Shown here in pieces: positions 27,402 to 36,460 of a stretch of 64,000 nt of DNA. Made by a program: the position numbers and the translations under genes. Source of the DNA: Pseudomonas arsenicoxydans. Lineage in GTDB: Bacteria > Pseudomonadota > Gammaproteobacteria > Pseudomonadales > Pseudomonadaceae. The stretch is from positions 5,651,001-5,715,000 of the forward strand of contig NZ_LT629705.1 in the NCBI RefSeq assembly GCF_900103875.1. Direction: 5' to 3'. The first letter of the stretch is position 1. Each line of letters starts with the position of its first letter. The notes under the pieces were generated by a model that saw nothing but the letters and a program-made list of their open reading frames with translations, was not told the origin of the DNA and made no database searches.

Positions 27402-28253
27402 CTACTTTTCCCAATCCGCCTTGGCAATGTGCAAGCCGTGCAGCCCTTTGTAGGCCGCGCGCTCGGGCTGGCTCCAGCCCTCGAGCAAAGATTCCTCCAA
27501 CCTATAAATCTCCACCCCCAGCGGGCGACAGACGCTTAGCGGATCCTGCGCATCGGGCCCCCACATGGCCAGCGACAGGTCACCGCCCGGGCAGGTCGAA
27601 AGCGCGCACAGCAAATCGATCTCGGCAAAGAACTCCAGATAATCGCCTTTCTGCGCCGGACAGGCTTTCATGAAGTACATGTCGTCGTGGTTCAGGCCCG
27701 TGCACTGGAAAATGTTCAGCACGTCATGCACGTCAAATTCGGTCAGGCCATGGGGCAACACGGCGCGAGTCAGGTTGGAATGGCAGTGATGGTGGAAGTC
27801 CTCGCCGGTGAGCATTTTGTTCACGTAGGGGTCGCAGCGCGTGCCGAGCAAATCGTGCAAACGACCGCCATGTTCATCGATGCCGTATCCGGCCAGGCTG
27901 TCGTCGGTAATCGTCACCAGCGGCCGTAAAAATGGCAGGTTCGACCAGAGCCGGTCATGGGTGCTGACATGCGCGCCTTGCAACTGCCGGGTCCGCGCCG
28001 CCCACAGACGTTCGCGTGGGTCGTTGGCATTCCAGACGTTGAAGTCGCCGACTTGCGGGCCGACCGGCGTGGTCACCCGAAACACATGCCCGGCTGGCAC
28101 GTTCCAGGCCCGACCAGTGCGGATCGGCACTTCGAACTGCTCGATCAACGTGCGCCCCTCCTTCGCATCGCGGATCCGCTCGTAGAAGGCGGTGTCCACC
28201 TGCAAGGCCGAGCCTTTGCTGACTTGATAGGCCGCCGGATAGTCTTTGTACAT
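27402..28253 (-). CDS. DUF1989 / urea carboxylase-associated family protein
   Basis: A 283-residue cytoplasmic protein. The DUF1989 pattern is present: VPAGHVFRVTTPVGPQVGDF, then STHDRLWSNLPFLRP, followed by FHHHCHSNL with a cluster of His and Cys suitable for metal binding, and DVLNIFQCTGLNHDDMYFM. Relatives occur next to urea carboxylase or aminomethyltransferase-type genes, but no activity is firmly assigned. It is preceded by its probable regulator (GntR) only 15 bases upstream, in the same operon. Confidence 0.8.
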   Translation of the reverse strand: MYKDYPAAYQVSKGSALQVDTAFYERIRDAKEGRTLIEQFEVPIRTGRAWNVPAGHVFRVTTPVGPQVGDFNVWNANDPRERLWAARTRQLQGAHVSTHDRLWSNLPFLRPLVTITDDSLAGYGIDEHGGRLHDLLGTRCDPYVNKMLTGEDFHHHCHSNLTRAVLPHGLTEFDVHDVLNIFQCTGLNHDDMYFMKACPAQKGDYLEFFAEIDLLCALSTCPGGDLSLAMWGPDAQDPLSVCRPLGVEIYRLEESLLEGWSQPERAAYKGLHGLHIAKADWEK

Positions 28254-28268
28254 GGCACGAATCCTCGA

Positions 28269-28919
28269 TCAGTGATGGGAAGGAGCAAGCATTTGCAAAA
28301 GGAGGTGTTCGGAATCGTCGAGATAAAGGCTCATGGCATCTTGAGCCGCGGCCTTTTCGCCCTCGGTCAGCAGGTCATGAATCTGCCGGTCTCGAGCCAG
28401 CCAGGGCGCCTGAAACCGTGATTCATCCGGCGCGGAGCAAAACACCAGGCGCAGTTGCGCAACGATGTTGGTGAAAAACTCATCGAACAACGAACTGCGC
28501 AGCAAACCGACAATGTGTTGATGAAAGGCCAGGCTGTGGGTCCCGACGGCGCGCCAGTCCTCACGCTCGCGAGCAAGCTCGGTGGCTTCCAGGGCTTGGA
28601 GCATGCGATCGGACTGATAGCTGCGCAGCGGCAGACTGGCACTGATGGCTTGCAATTCGAGGGTGCGACGCACGTTGAACAAGTCCCGCACGTCATCGAC
28701 ACCCAGCCTGCGCACCATAACGCCCTTGTTGCGCACGTAACGGGTCAGGCCTTCCTGCCCCAGGCGATGCAACGCCTCGCGTATTGTATTGCGAGAGGCG
28801 TTGTAGGCGGACACCAGATCGTTCTCTACCAACGCCATGCCAGGCAGTAAACGGCCGCCAATGATGTCGGCACGTAGCTCCAATGTGATGTGGTCGGCCA
28901 GCGACATACCACTGTTCAT
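28269..28919 (-). CDS. GntR family transcriptional regulator, FCD subfamily
   Basis: A 216-residue repressor-like protein. The N-terminal winged helix (about residues 5-72) includes LADHITLELRADIIGGRLLP, ASRNTIREALHRLGQEGLT and YVRNKGVMVRRL. The C-terminal FCD domain (about 80-205) has RRTLELQAI and FHQHIVGLLRSSLFDEF with metal/ligand His residues. The start at 28919 is preferred since GAGG lies 8 bases upstream; two ATG/TTG codons further upstream are too close to or before it. The palindrome at 28934-28948 lies directly before this start and could mediate autoregulation of the GntR-DUF1989 operon. Confidence 0.88.
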   Translation of the reverse strand: MNSGMSLADHITLELRADIIGGRLLPGMALVENDLVSAYNASRNTIREALHRLGQEGLTRYVRNKGVMVRRLGVDDVRDLFNVRRTLELQAISASLPLRSYQSDRMLQALEATELAREREDWRAVGTHSLAFHQHIVGLLRSSLFDEFFTNIVAQLRLVFCSAPDESRFQAPWLARDRQIHDLLTEGEKAAAQDAMSLYLDDSEHLLLQMLAPSHH

Positions 28920-28933
28920 ATTCATCGCCTCAG

Positions 28934-28948
28934 GATTGTTCAACAATC
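28934..28948. promoter_or_regulatory. Candidate GntR operator palindrome
   Basis: GATTGTTCAACAATC is a 7-1-7 perfect palindrome 15 bases upstream of the GntR start. FCD-type GntR proteins commonly bind ATTGT-n-ACAAT type sites, so autoregulation is plausible. Inference from form and position only. Confidence 0.45.
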
Positions 28949-29095
28949 GTCAGCTAATGAGTAATCACTATTCGTGCCACCACTGGGAATACCCTTCGAC
29001 CAAGATCGACGCATCTGCATGCTTTTTAGAAGTAGAAGTACAGTCACCATCCCATTTTCATTGGTTAAGATGGCGCATTGTTGCGGAGATACACG

Positions 29096-29653
29096 ATGCG
29101 TTACTCGCAGGACCATAAAGCCCAGACACACCAACGCATAATCAAAGAAGCTTCAGTACGATTTCGCCGTGACGGTATCGGCGCGACCGGCCTGCAACCG
29201 CTGATGAAAGCATTGGGATTGACGCACGGCGGCTTTTACTCACACTTCAAGTCCAAGGACGAGTTGGTGGAGAAAGCCCTGCAGGCTGCCGGTGAACAGT
29301 GCGACGTTGTCTGCGCCGAGCTGTTCGCTCAGGAACATCCGCTGGAAGCGTTCATCGACACCTACTTGTCACAATGGCACCAGACTTCACCCCATGAAGG
29401 TTGCCCGCTGCCGACCATGTCATCGGAACTGGGATTGCGCGGACAACCCAGCCCGACTTCCGATGCGGTGCTCCACGCAAGGCTTGAACAAGTACAAGGC
29501 ACGCTTGAAGGTGAAGACGCCGCTGATCGCAGCATCGTCATAATGTCCGCCCTGGTCGGGGCGTTGCTGCTATCGCGCAGTGTCGAGAACCCGGACCTGG
29601 CCCAGCGGATTCTCGACGTGACCGGCGAGTTTCTCAAACAGCCTCTGGCTTAA
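29096..29653 (+). CDS. TetR family transcriptional regulator
   Basis: A 185-residue regulator. The N-terminal HTH is typical: HQRIIKEASVRFRRDGIGAT, then LMKALGLTHGGFYSHFKSKDELV. The C-terminal part (about 70-185) includes EGCPLPTMSSELGL, a pattern seen in TetR proteins related to the AcrR/NemR group with a conserved Cys. GCGGAGAT precedes the ATG. It is convergent with the ketosynthase gene: their stop codons overlap by three bases, which points to regulation of that fatty-acid-like pair, although the shared promoter region expected for a divergent regulator is absent. Confidence 0.88.
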   Translation: MRYSQDHKAQTHQRIIKEASVRFRRDGIGATGLQPLMKALGLTHGGFYSHFKSKDELVEKALQAAGEQCDVVCAELFAQEHPLEAFIDTYLSQWHQTSPHEGCPLPTMSSELGLRGQPSPTSDAVLHARLEQVQGTLEGEDAADRSIVIMSALVGALLLSRSVENPDLAQRILDVTGEFLKQPLA

Positions 29654-30924
29654 CCCTCCCAGCGCTTGAACAGCACGCTGGCGTTCACACCGCCAAAACC
29701 AAAGCCGTTGGACAATGCATACTCGATAGCCATCGGCCGTGCCTGACCGTGGACGATGTCTACGCCTTGCGCCGCTGGATCCGGGTTTTCGAAGTTGAGG
29801 GTCGGTGGAACGATCTGATCGCGGATCGCCAACAGGGTAAAAATCGCCTCGATCCCGCCTGCTGCGCCAAGCAAATGCCCGGTCGCCGACTTGGTCGAAG
29901 TCACCGCAATCTTGTTGTCCGAACCAAACAACGACTTGATCGCCGCCAACTCTCCAAGGTCGCCCACCGGAGTGGAGGTGGCATGAGCGTTGAGATGCTG
30001 CACCTGTGCAGCCGAAATGCCTGCCTGGGCCAACGCCAACGACATTGCCCGACGCGCACCGCTGCCGTCTTCAGGGCCCGCGGTCAGGTGAAAGGCGTCC
30101 GCAGTGGTGCCGTAACCGACCAGTTCAGCCAAGGGTTGAGCACCGCGAGCCAGCGCATGGTCCAGTGATTCGATCACCAGAAGGCCAGCGCCCTCACCCA
30201 TCACGAAGCCATCACGGCCACTGTCGAACGGCCTTGAGGCACGCTCCGGAGTGTCGTTGTAACCGCTGGACAACGCGCGAGCCGCGGCGAACCCGGCAAG
30301 ACTGACGCGATCGATCGCAGCCTCCGCGCCACCGCACACGGCGATGTCCGCCTCACCACATCGAATCAGCCGCGCGGCGTCTCCAATCGCCTGCACCCCG
30401 GCCGCACACGCCGTCACCGGAGCACCCAACGGGCCCTTGAATCCATGCTGGATCGACACATGGCCGGCCGCCAGGTTGACCAGAAATGAAGGAATGGTGA
30501 ACGGCGACAAACGTCGCGGGCCGCGGCTGTCGGTGGTCCGAACCGCATCGGCAATCGCACCGAAACCACCGACGCCCGAGCCGATGATCGTGGCCGTGCG
30601 TTCCTGGGCATTGGCATCCTGAGCTTGCCAGCCGGCCTGCTCCAACGCCTGACGCGCAGCTTCCATGGCAAACAGGATGAAGCGGTCCATCTTCTTCTGC
30701 TCTTTGGGCGGCGTCGCACGATCCGGGTCGAAACCCGCCTCGGGATCCTCCGCCAACGTCTGCACTGCGCCTCCGACCTTGGCAGGTAGATCAGCGACCA
30801 CCTCGTCAGGCAACTGACGCAAACCGGAGCGCCCCGCCAACAGACGCTCCCACACGGCCTCAACGCTGCTACCCAGCGGAGAAACCAGCCCCATGCCTGT
30901 TACCACTACTCGACGATCACTCAT
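29650..30924 (-). CDS. Beta-ketoacyl-ACP synthase II-like (FabF paralogue)
   Basis: A 424-residue condensing enzyme. The catalytic triad is complete: Cys173 in VTACAAGVQ, His314 in LNAHATSTPVGD and His350 in KSATGHLLGAAGG. FabF enzymes elongate acyl-ACP with malonyl-ACP. This is not the main fabF, which is normally beside acpP; it sits with an SDR reductase-like gene 32 bases upstream and a convergent TetR gene, like the second FabF-type gene known in Pseudomonas. It could make an unusual acyl chain or serve in fatty-acid adaptation. Confidence 0.9.
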   Translation of the reverse strand: MSDRRVVVTGMGLVSPLGSSVEAVWERLLAGRSGLRQLPDEVVADLPAKVGGAVQTLAEDPEAGFDPDRATPPKEQKKMDRFILFAMEAARQALEQAGWQAQDANAQERTATIIGSGVGGFGAIADAVRTTDSRGPRRLSPFTIPSFLVNLAAGHVSIQHGFKGPLGAPVTACAAGVQAIGDAARLIRCGEADIAVCGGAEAAIDRVSLAGFAAARALSSGYNDTPERASRPFDSGRDGFVMGEGAGLLVIESLDHALARGAQPLAELVGYGTTADAFHLTAGPEDGSGARRAMSLALAQAGISAAQVQHLNAHATSTPVGDLGELAAIKSLFGSDNKIAVTSTKSATGHLLGAAGGIEAIFTLLAIRDQIVPPTLNFENPDPAAQGVDIVHGQARPMAIEYALSNGFGFGGVNASVLFKRWEG

Positions 30925-30956
30925 ACCGCATTTACCTCAAACCGATTGAAGGCGCC

Positions 30957-31751
30957 TCACTTGTAGCGCGCGGCGGCCGTACTTTTGGAAAGATTCGGCG
31001 CCATGACCAGGCGAGCCTTTACAAAGTCGTCCCACTCCGCGGCGTTTGGCAACGATGGAATGGTGACCAGCTCACCTTGGTCCAGGCCGGATAACGCCGC
31101 ATCGACCATTTCCCCCGCCTCCATCACCATATCCGCCGGAATCTGTGTTGCATCGATACCGGAACGCTCCCAGATCTCGGTGCGTGTTACGCCTGGCAAC
31201 ACCGCCTGCACTTTGACCCCGGTGCCTTCCAGCTCCGCATTCAACGACTGGGTCAGGCTTAACACATAAGCCTTGCTGGCGCTGTAAGTCGCATTGAATC
31301 GCTCGGGGAACAACGCCACCACCGAGGCAATATTGATGATAGAGCCGCGCCCGGCCTTGGCAAAACTGGCGGCTGCTGCTGATGCCAGGCGGGTGACTGT
31401 CGTAACGTTCAGCTGGATCAGGCGCTCCAGTTGCTCCATGTCGGCGTTTGCCAACAAACCATCGGCAGCTACGCCTGCGTTGTTGAGCAACAGGCTGATA
31501 CTCGAATCACTGCGAAGCCGTTGCTCAACCTTCAGCACATCATCCCGTTGTGTGAGATCCGCCTTGAGCACTTCCACCTTGATGCCATGCTCGGCGCGCA
31601 ACGTGCTCGCCGCAGCCTCCAGCCGCTGCTCGTCACGAGCAACCAGCAACAAATCAAAACCACGAGCTGCCAAACGCTCAGCGTAAATGGCACCGATACC
31701 GGAGGATGCTCCGGTGACGAGGGCTGTACCTTGGGTCTGGAGAGTGTTCAT
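30957..31751 (-). CDS. Short-chain dehydrogenase/reductase
   Basis: A 264-residue classical SDR. The NAD(P) loop TGASSGIG, the structural NNAG in LLLNNAGVAADG, the catalytic Ser in NIASVVALFPERF and the YxxxK in YSASKAYVLSLT are intact. The start at 31751 has AGGAG 8 bases upstream; 18 upstream codons are open but unused. It forms an operon with the ketosynthase (32-base gap) and could carry out ketoreduction of the condensed product or act on another alcohol. The substrate is unknown. Confidence 0.9.
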   Translation of the reverse strand: MNTLQTQGTALVTGASSGIGAIYAERLAARGFDLLLVARDEQRLEAAASTLRAEHGIKVEVLKADLTQRDDVLKVEQRLRSDSSISLLLNNAGVAADGLLANADMEQLERLIQLNVTTVTRLASAAAASFAKAGRGSIINIASVVALFPERFNATYSASKAYVLSLTQSLNAELEGTGVKVQAVLPGVTRTEIWERSGIDATQIPADMVMEAGEMVDAALSGLDQGELVTIPSLPNAAEWDDFVKARLVMAPNLSKSTAAARYK

Positions 31752-31903
31752 GAGTGTGCTCCTGAGAGATGCGATAGAGAGATGAGCGCTTGGGCGCATC
31801 AGCAAATAGGAGAATTATTATAGGCATAATCTTAAAGCAATATGATAGCCGTAATTTTTTTGACTCCGATGAAAGGCACGCCACCTCGCTTTACGCCACA
31901 ATG

Positions 31904-31930
31904 CAAAAAGGCCGGTCAATGACCGGCCTC
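31904..31930 (-). terminator. Rho-independent terminator of the comEA-like gene
   Basis: A 9-bp perfect stem GGCCGGTCA / TGACCGGCC with a minimal loop. On the minus strand it is followed by five T, just after the ComEA-like stop codon. Confidence 0.85.
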
Positions 31931-31949
31931 TCGGCGTTGATGTTAAAGC

Positions 31950-32285
31950 TTAGTTCACTTCCAGCTTCTCGCGATTCTTATCCAGGATCGCTTTACCGAT
32001 GCCTTTCACTTCCAGCAATTCGTCTACGGACGAAAATGGACCATTACTGTCACGATAAGCAACAATCGCCTTGGCCTTGGCTTCCCCGATACCGGACAGC
32101 TCACGCTGCAGGGTGGGTGCATCAGCGCCATTAAGATCGACTTTTCCAGTTTGCGCTTGAGGGGAAACTTCCAGCACCAAAGGTGCGTTGCCTGTCTCAG
32201 GCTTCACCGTAGGCGCGGCAATTGCAGCAATAGAGGCGCTGGTGAGCAGGGCAAAAACCAGGGAGTAGAAATAACCAGTACGCAT
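31950..32285 (-). CDS. ComEA family helix-hairpin-helix DNA-binding protein, exported
   Basis: A 111-residue protein with a signal peptide (residues 1-23, ending AIAA) and a C-terminal pair of helix-hairpin-helix motifs: VDLNGADAPTLQRELSGIGEA and FSSVDELLEVKGIGKAI. ComEA-like proteins bind incoming DNA in the periplasm during natural transformation. The position next to wbpM, at the edge of the O-antigen locus, is usual in Pseudomonas. It has its own terminator. Confidence 0.92.
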   Translation of the reverse strand: MRTGYFYSLVFALLTSASIAAIAAPTVKPETGNAPLVLEVSPQAQTGKVDLNGADAPTLQRELSGIGEAKAKAIVAYRDSNGPFSSVDELLEVKGIGKAILDKNREKLEVN

Positions 32286-32397
32286 AATTGAAGCTCCATG
32301 ACATCGATTAGGAAAGCAGCTTTTCCGAAGCTGCCCTCCAAACTTAGGCGATGTGGTGGAGCTGTCAAAAGTGTGTCTATTGCAGGATGTGAAACAA

Positions 32398-34392
32398 TCA
32401 GGGTTCGAGACGGCGTTGCTGGTAGATCCAGTCGACGATCTCGCCGTCGGGGGTGTAGCCGCTGACTGTTTCGCGAAGGAGTTGGCGGACGCGGGCGTAG
32501 TCGTCCTCTTCTACAGCCCCCAGCAACTCCGCCAAACGCCCCTTGAGGACATCCCAGGGTAGATGGTCTTCGTTAGCGCTCATGATCATCGGATGCTGGG
32601 TAGCCGCGACGTTGTCACCGATCAACAACTCCTCATAGAGTTTCTCGCCCGGGCGCAGACCGGTGAATTCAATAGAGATGTCCCCTTGTGGGTTCTTCTC
32701 CGAACGAATACTCAACCCCGACAGGTGAATCATTTTTTCAGCCAGTTCGACTATCTTCACCGGCTCGCCCATGTCCAGGACAAACACATCGCCGCCCTGC
32801 CCCATGGAGCCAGCCTGGATGACCAATTGCGCGGCTTCGGGAATGGTCATGAAATAACGAGTAATCTTCGGGTGGGTAACCGTCAACGGACCACCGGATT
32901 TGATCTGGCTGTGGAACAGCGGGATGACTGAGCCCGACGAACCCAACACATTGCCGAAACGAACCATGGTGAAACGGGTTTTGTTGACGCGCGAAACATT
33001 GCCTTTGTCGCCGAACAAGACTGGGGCGATTTCGCGGCTCAGGGCTTGAAGGGTCAACTCGGCAAGTCGCTTGGTACTCCCCATCACATTGGTCGGTCTT
33101 ACTGCCTTGTCGGTGGAGATCAATACGAAGTTGGAAACACCAGCTTGCACCGCAGCCTGAGCGGTATTAAGTGTGCCCATGACATTATTGAGCACCCCTT
33201 CGGCGATGTTGTGCTCGACCATGGGTACGTGCTTATAAGCCGCCGCGTGATAAACGGTATCCACACGCCAGGTCTTCATCACATCAAGGAGCTTGTGTGG
33301 ATGACGGATCGACCCCAGAACCGGCAACAACCTGACCGGCAATGACTCGCGTAGGATTCGTCTCTCCAGTTCGGAGAGGATGGTGTACAGATTAAACTCG
33401 CTGTGATCAAACAACAGTAATGTCGTAGGCGCCAACTCAATGATCTGCCGGCATAGCTCAGAACCAATGGAACCGCCAGCACCGGTCACCATGACCGTTT
33501 GACCCTTGATGCAATGCTCCAGCAAAGCGTGCTGTGCTGGAACGGCATCTCGCCCCAGCAAGTCGGCGATATCTACTTCTTGGATATCATCGACTTTGAC
33601 CCTGCCGCTGGCCAGATCCATGAAGCCGGGCACACTGCGCACGTGTAACGGAAACCCTTCCAGGAAGCCGAGGATTTCTCGACGGCGCCCACGGCTCGAA
33701 GAAGGAACGGCAAGCAGGACCTCCTGAGCCCCGGTCACATCTATCATCTGTTGAATTTGTTTAGGTTTGTAGACTTGCAACCCCGAAATGACCCGGTCGG
33801 CAATACCAGCATCGTCATCGATAAACGCTACAGGGCGCATTACACGCCCCATACGTAGCGCGGCAACCAACTGATTACCGGCAGCGCCCGCACCATAGAT
33901 GGCAACTTTCGTCAGGCCATCTTCGCGGCGGGAGAAAGGCTTTCTGTTAGACGCCGAAAACCAGTCGCCCATAAAATAGTGGCGCATACCCAGACGCAGG
34001 CCACCAATGATGACCAGGCTGAGCCACCAATAGTTGAAGACGATGGACCTCGGCACCACGGCCTGATGGTTGCTGTACCAGTAAACAATGACGGAAAGTA
34101 TCAAGGAAGATAACGTGACGGCCTTGAATATCTCGATGAGCGCATCATTGCCAAAGTAGCGCATCACCGCACGATACATGCCAAACCGGATAAACAGCGG
34201 AATGGCGATCAGCGGAGCACTGACGAACAACCACAAATGCTCGCGGAATGGATTCACCATGTCGTCGATGCCCAGCCGCACGATAAATGCCATCCACAGG
34301 GCACCCCAGACCAATACTACGTCAGTAAAAACCTGGATCATCCGTTTCCGCCGACGCGGTAACGCCAGCAAAAACGCGCGTAATCTATCCAT
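32398..34392 (-). CDS. wbpM: WbpM, UDP-GlcNAc 4,6-dehydratase-type nucleotide-sugar dehydratase (membrane bound)
   Basis: A 664-residue CapD/FlaA1-like protein. Four membrane helices (about residues 15-125) precede a CoA-binding-like Rossmann part (VAIYGAGAAGNQL) and the large C-terminal SDR catalytic domain with NAD loop VTGAGGSIGSELCRQI. As in WbpM, the usual Tyr-x-x-x-Lys pair is altered to Met-x-x-x-Lys (NVMGSTKRLAE). WbpM makes UDP-4-keto-6-deoxy-GlcNAc, the precursor of FucNAc/QuiNAc residues that prime O-antigen synthesis. AAGGGG precedes the ATG at 34392. It marks the distal end of the O-antigen locus. Next upstream is IS-rich DNA, so it may depend on its own promoter in 34393-34680. 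Confidence 0.97.
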   Translation of the reverse strand: MDRLRAFLLALPRRRKRMIQVFTDVVLVWGALWMAFIVRLGIDDMVNPFREHLWLFVSAPLIAIPLFIRFGMYRAVMRYFGNDALIEIFKAVTLSSLILSVIVYWYSNHQAVVPRSIVFNYWWLSLVIIGGLRLGMRHYFMGDWFSASNRKPFSRREDGLTKVAIYGAGAAGNQLVAALRMGRVMRPVAFIDDDAGIADRVISGLQVYKPKQIQQMIDVTGAQEVLLAVPSSSRGRRREILGFLEGFPLHVRSVPGFMDLASGRVKVDDIQEVDIADLLGRDAVPAQHALLEHCIKGQTVMVTGAGGSIGSELCRQIIELAPTTLLLFDHSEFNLYTILSELERRILRESLPVRLLPVLGSIRHPHKLLDVMKTWRVDTVYHAAAYKHVPMVEHNIAEGVLNNVMGTLNTAQAAVQAGVSNFVLISTDKAVRPTNVMGSTKRLAELTLQALSREIAPVLFGDKGNVSRVNKTRFTMVRFGNVLGSSGSVIPLFHSQIKSGGPLTVTHPKITRYFMTIPEAAQLVIQAGSMGQGGDVFVLDMGEPVKIVELAEKMIHLSGLSIRSEKNPQGDISIEFTGLRPGEKLYEELLIGDNVAATQHPMIMSANEDHLPWDVLKGRLAELLGAVEEDDYARVRQLLRETVSGYTPDGEIVDWIYQQRRLEP

Positions 34393-34683
34393 ATACCCCT
34401 TTACCAATCCGGCCTACTCCCTTGGGTTAATCGGCAGCCTCATTGTACGTAGGGGGAGGAGTATCGTCACAGAAAAATCACAATTCGTCTGCGTCGAATC
34501 GGAAAAGCACAGAGAATTCGCTATGTGACTGCCCAAGTCAACGCCAAATAGAACCATCATGCGACACCGTCGACCGCCCCCACACCTGTACCTGCGGCGC
34601 CCCTCTCTGCAGTGAGGGACTCAATTTGATGTTTTGTGCCGTGTCTCTATTCGCCGAACGACCGGTAAATCAATCACTATTTT
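34393..34683. other. Intergenic region upstream of wbpM
   Basis: No gene supported. Frames on the plus strand here have no ribosome site and no family pattern. It must contain any independent wbpM promoter, since transcripts from the sugar genes are interrupted by insertion sequences and by plus-strand genes. Confidence 0.4.
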
Positions 34684-35090
34684 TCAGCAACAACTACTGG
34701 ACAACCTCAAACACTTGCACGGTTGGCATATCGCATACGCTTTTAAAGTGTTGGTTGTTAAACGCACCTGTTCCAGCCAATTCAATCCGGGCGGCACGGT
34801 CGTTTTTTTTGACACCACTAGTTTTTCATCAGTTGAAGCCAGTACTTTCTCAAACTCATTTCGAGGTAACGAACCCGGCATCGTTTTATCAAGAACAATA
34901 AAATCCAAGGGCCGATCACAATATTTTCCAGCCGGCGACAAATTGTTCCATATAATAGAAACACAGGACTTCGGAAAGCTTAAAGAATTAAACCCAGTCG
35001 GGATGGTAAAATCTGTAAACACGTGCCCTGGCCACGCCCTATTCTCAGAGACACCCATACATTTCGCTATCTCTCCGGCGGTTTCAACCG
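34684..35090 (-). pseudogene. 5'-truncated remnant of an unidentified O-antigen-locus gene
   Basis: A minus-strand open frame of about 130 codons, with natural-looking protein sequence such as PLDFIVLDKTMPGSLPRNEF and VPPGLNWLEQVRLTTNTLK. It runs directly out of IS66-derived DNA at about 35090, so its original start is missing. The base composition is lower in GC than the flanking core. I do not recognise the family; the C-terminal position relative to wbpM suggests the tail of a former glycosyltransferase or modification enzyme, destroyed by the IS insertion. Confidence 0.45.
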
Positions 35091-36082
35091 GGCCTCTACC
35101 CAACAGCCCATACGCTCGATACCAGGCTGTACACCTAGCGCGTTGTAACCAGCGTATTCATCGGTCATCAGGTAGCCCCGATAGCTTTCGAGCAAGCGCG
35201 ACGGAACCTGCTGCGCCCGACTGGTCGCGTAGTCAAACAAGAAAACGGGCTGATTCGGCGGCCACCGGTTTGCACCCACATCCAGGATTGGCTGGTGGGC
35301 TCTCGATCTGGCTCTTTCATTACCTGAACACGCGCTTCATCGCAGTGGATGACGCGGCTCTCCAGTAGCCGGTCGTGCATCAAATTCAACAAGGGCTGCA
35401 GGTGTTCACCGCACTGGATAACCCAGCGCGCCAAGGTCTGGCGTGGAATATCGACGCCGTGGCGACCGAGGACTTCTTCGAAGCGGCGAATCGGCAAACC
35501 GTCGACGTATTTGGCCGTCAGCAACATCGCCAACACACTGGGGCTGGCCATGCTCTTTTCGATAAGTTGCGCAGGCTTGTCTGCGGTAACCGGTGCGGTT
35601 TCGCAATCGCGGCAACCGTAGACCTTGCGCACATGTTTGATCACACGGATTTGCATCTGCACGATCTCCAGCAGCTCGCTGATTTCCTCGCCAATGGAGT
35701 GCTTGCGGCAGGCGCAGGCGCAGGCGCAGGCGCAGGTCAGCTTGTGCTCGGGCAGTTCGTGAATGACTTCAATAGGCGGAAGATCGGCGGGCAGAGGCTT
35801 GCGTTTGCCCCGTCGCTTGGTCAGCGCTATGACCTCTTCTTCAACCGCTTCGTCGACCAACTCGGCGACGCTTTCAGCTTCGTTGAACAAGGCCATTTAC
35901 GGGGTCGCAGGATCGGCAGCCAACTCTGACTTGCGCCCGAAAAGGCGTTGACGCAACAGCGAGTTTTCTTCTTCGAGATGAACGATTTTGCCCTTGTCCG
36001 ACTCGCGCTCACTCAACATCTGCGCAAGCAGTTGCTTGAGCAAAACCGGATCGCTAGGAAGGTCCTTGGGCATGGAAACCAT
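35091..36082 (-). pseudogene. tnpC: IS66 transposase tnpC, copy A: nonsense, frameshift and 3' truncation
   Basis: Reads MPKDLPSDPVLLKQLLAQML with the N-terminal leucine-zipper-like segment, then a TAA stop (35897-35899) where copy B has CAA. It reopens in the same frame as MALFNEAESVAELV, continues through the zinc-finger-like part and MASPSVLAMLLTAKYVDGLP, and is frameshifted near 35262 relative to copy B (after WVQTGG). The last part stops at GCW, lacking the catalytic C-terminal third. The cysteine region carries a tandem repeat of the hexamer GGCGCA (35711-35734), giving a Cys-Ala repeat. Inactive. Confidence 0.85.
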
Positions 36083-36100
36083 GCCCTGGATTATACCGAA

Positions 36101-36460
36101 TCAGGCGACAAATCGAGCTGTCAAAACCTGATGTGGACGGTTGCGCCACAGATCAAAACCATCGAGCAGCCAGTTCAGCTCCTGGACTGTTAGCACGATG
36201 GCTTCGTCGGTATGGTCAGGCGATGTTTTGCAGCGTTCGGATTCAAGGCGTTTGAGCCAAAGGCAGAAGCCGTTGCGTTCCCAATACAAAATCTTCACCC
36301 GATTGCGGGGTTTGTTGAGTAAGACGAAAAGCACCGGATCGAACACCGCCACTTTGATATCCAGCTCCACCAGTGCGGCTAGGCCGTCGATGGATTTTCG
36401 AAAGTCTACGGGTTTAGGGTAGAGGTATACTTTTTCAACTTTGGCATCGGGACGCATCAT
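36101..36460 (-). CDS. tnpB: IS66 accessory protein TnpB, copy A
   Basis: A 119-residue IS66 Orf2 protein with the family signature VYLYPKPVDFRKSIDGLAAL, DPVLFVLLNKPRNRVKILYW and WERNGFCLWLKRLE. It is intact but its partner transposase is broken. It is nearly identical to the copy at 41088-41447. Its start overlaps the short terminal region of the element; tnpC begins 18 bases after its stop. Confidence 0.93.
   Translation of the reverse strand: MMRPDAKVEKVYLYPKPVDFRKSIDGLAALVELDIKVAVFDPVLFVLLNKPRNRVKILYWERNGFCLWLKRLESERCKTSPDHTDEAIVLTVQELNWLLDGFDLWRNRPHQVLTARFVA

Noticed and set aside
35703..35740. GC-rich hexamer repeat considered as a CRISPR-like or regulatory array
   Set aside because: Units are only six bases, have no spacers and encode a Cys-Ala repeat inside the transposase pseudogene; simple slippage expansion explains it.
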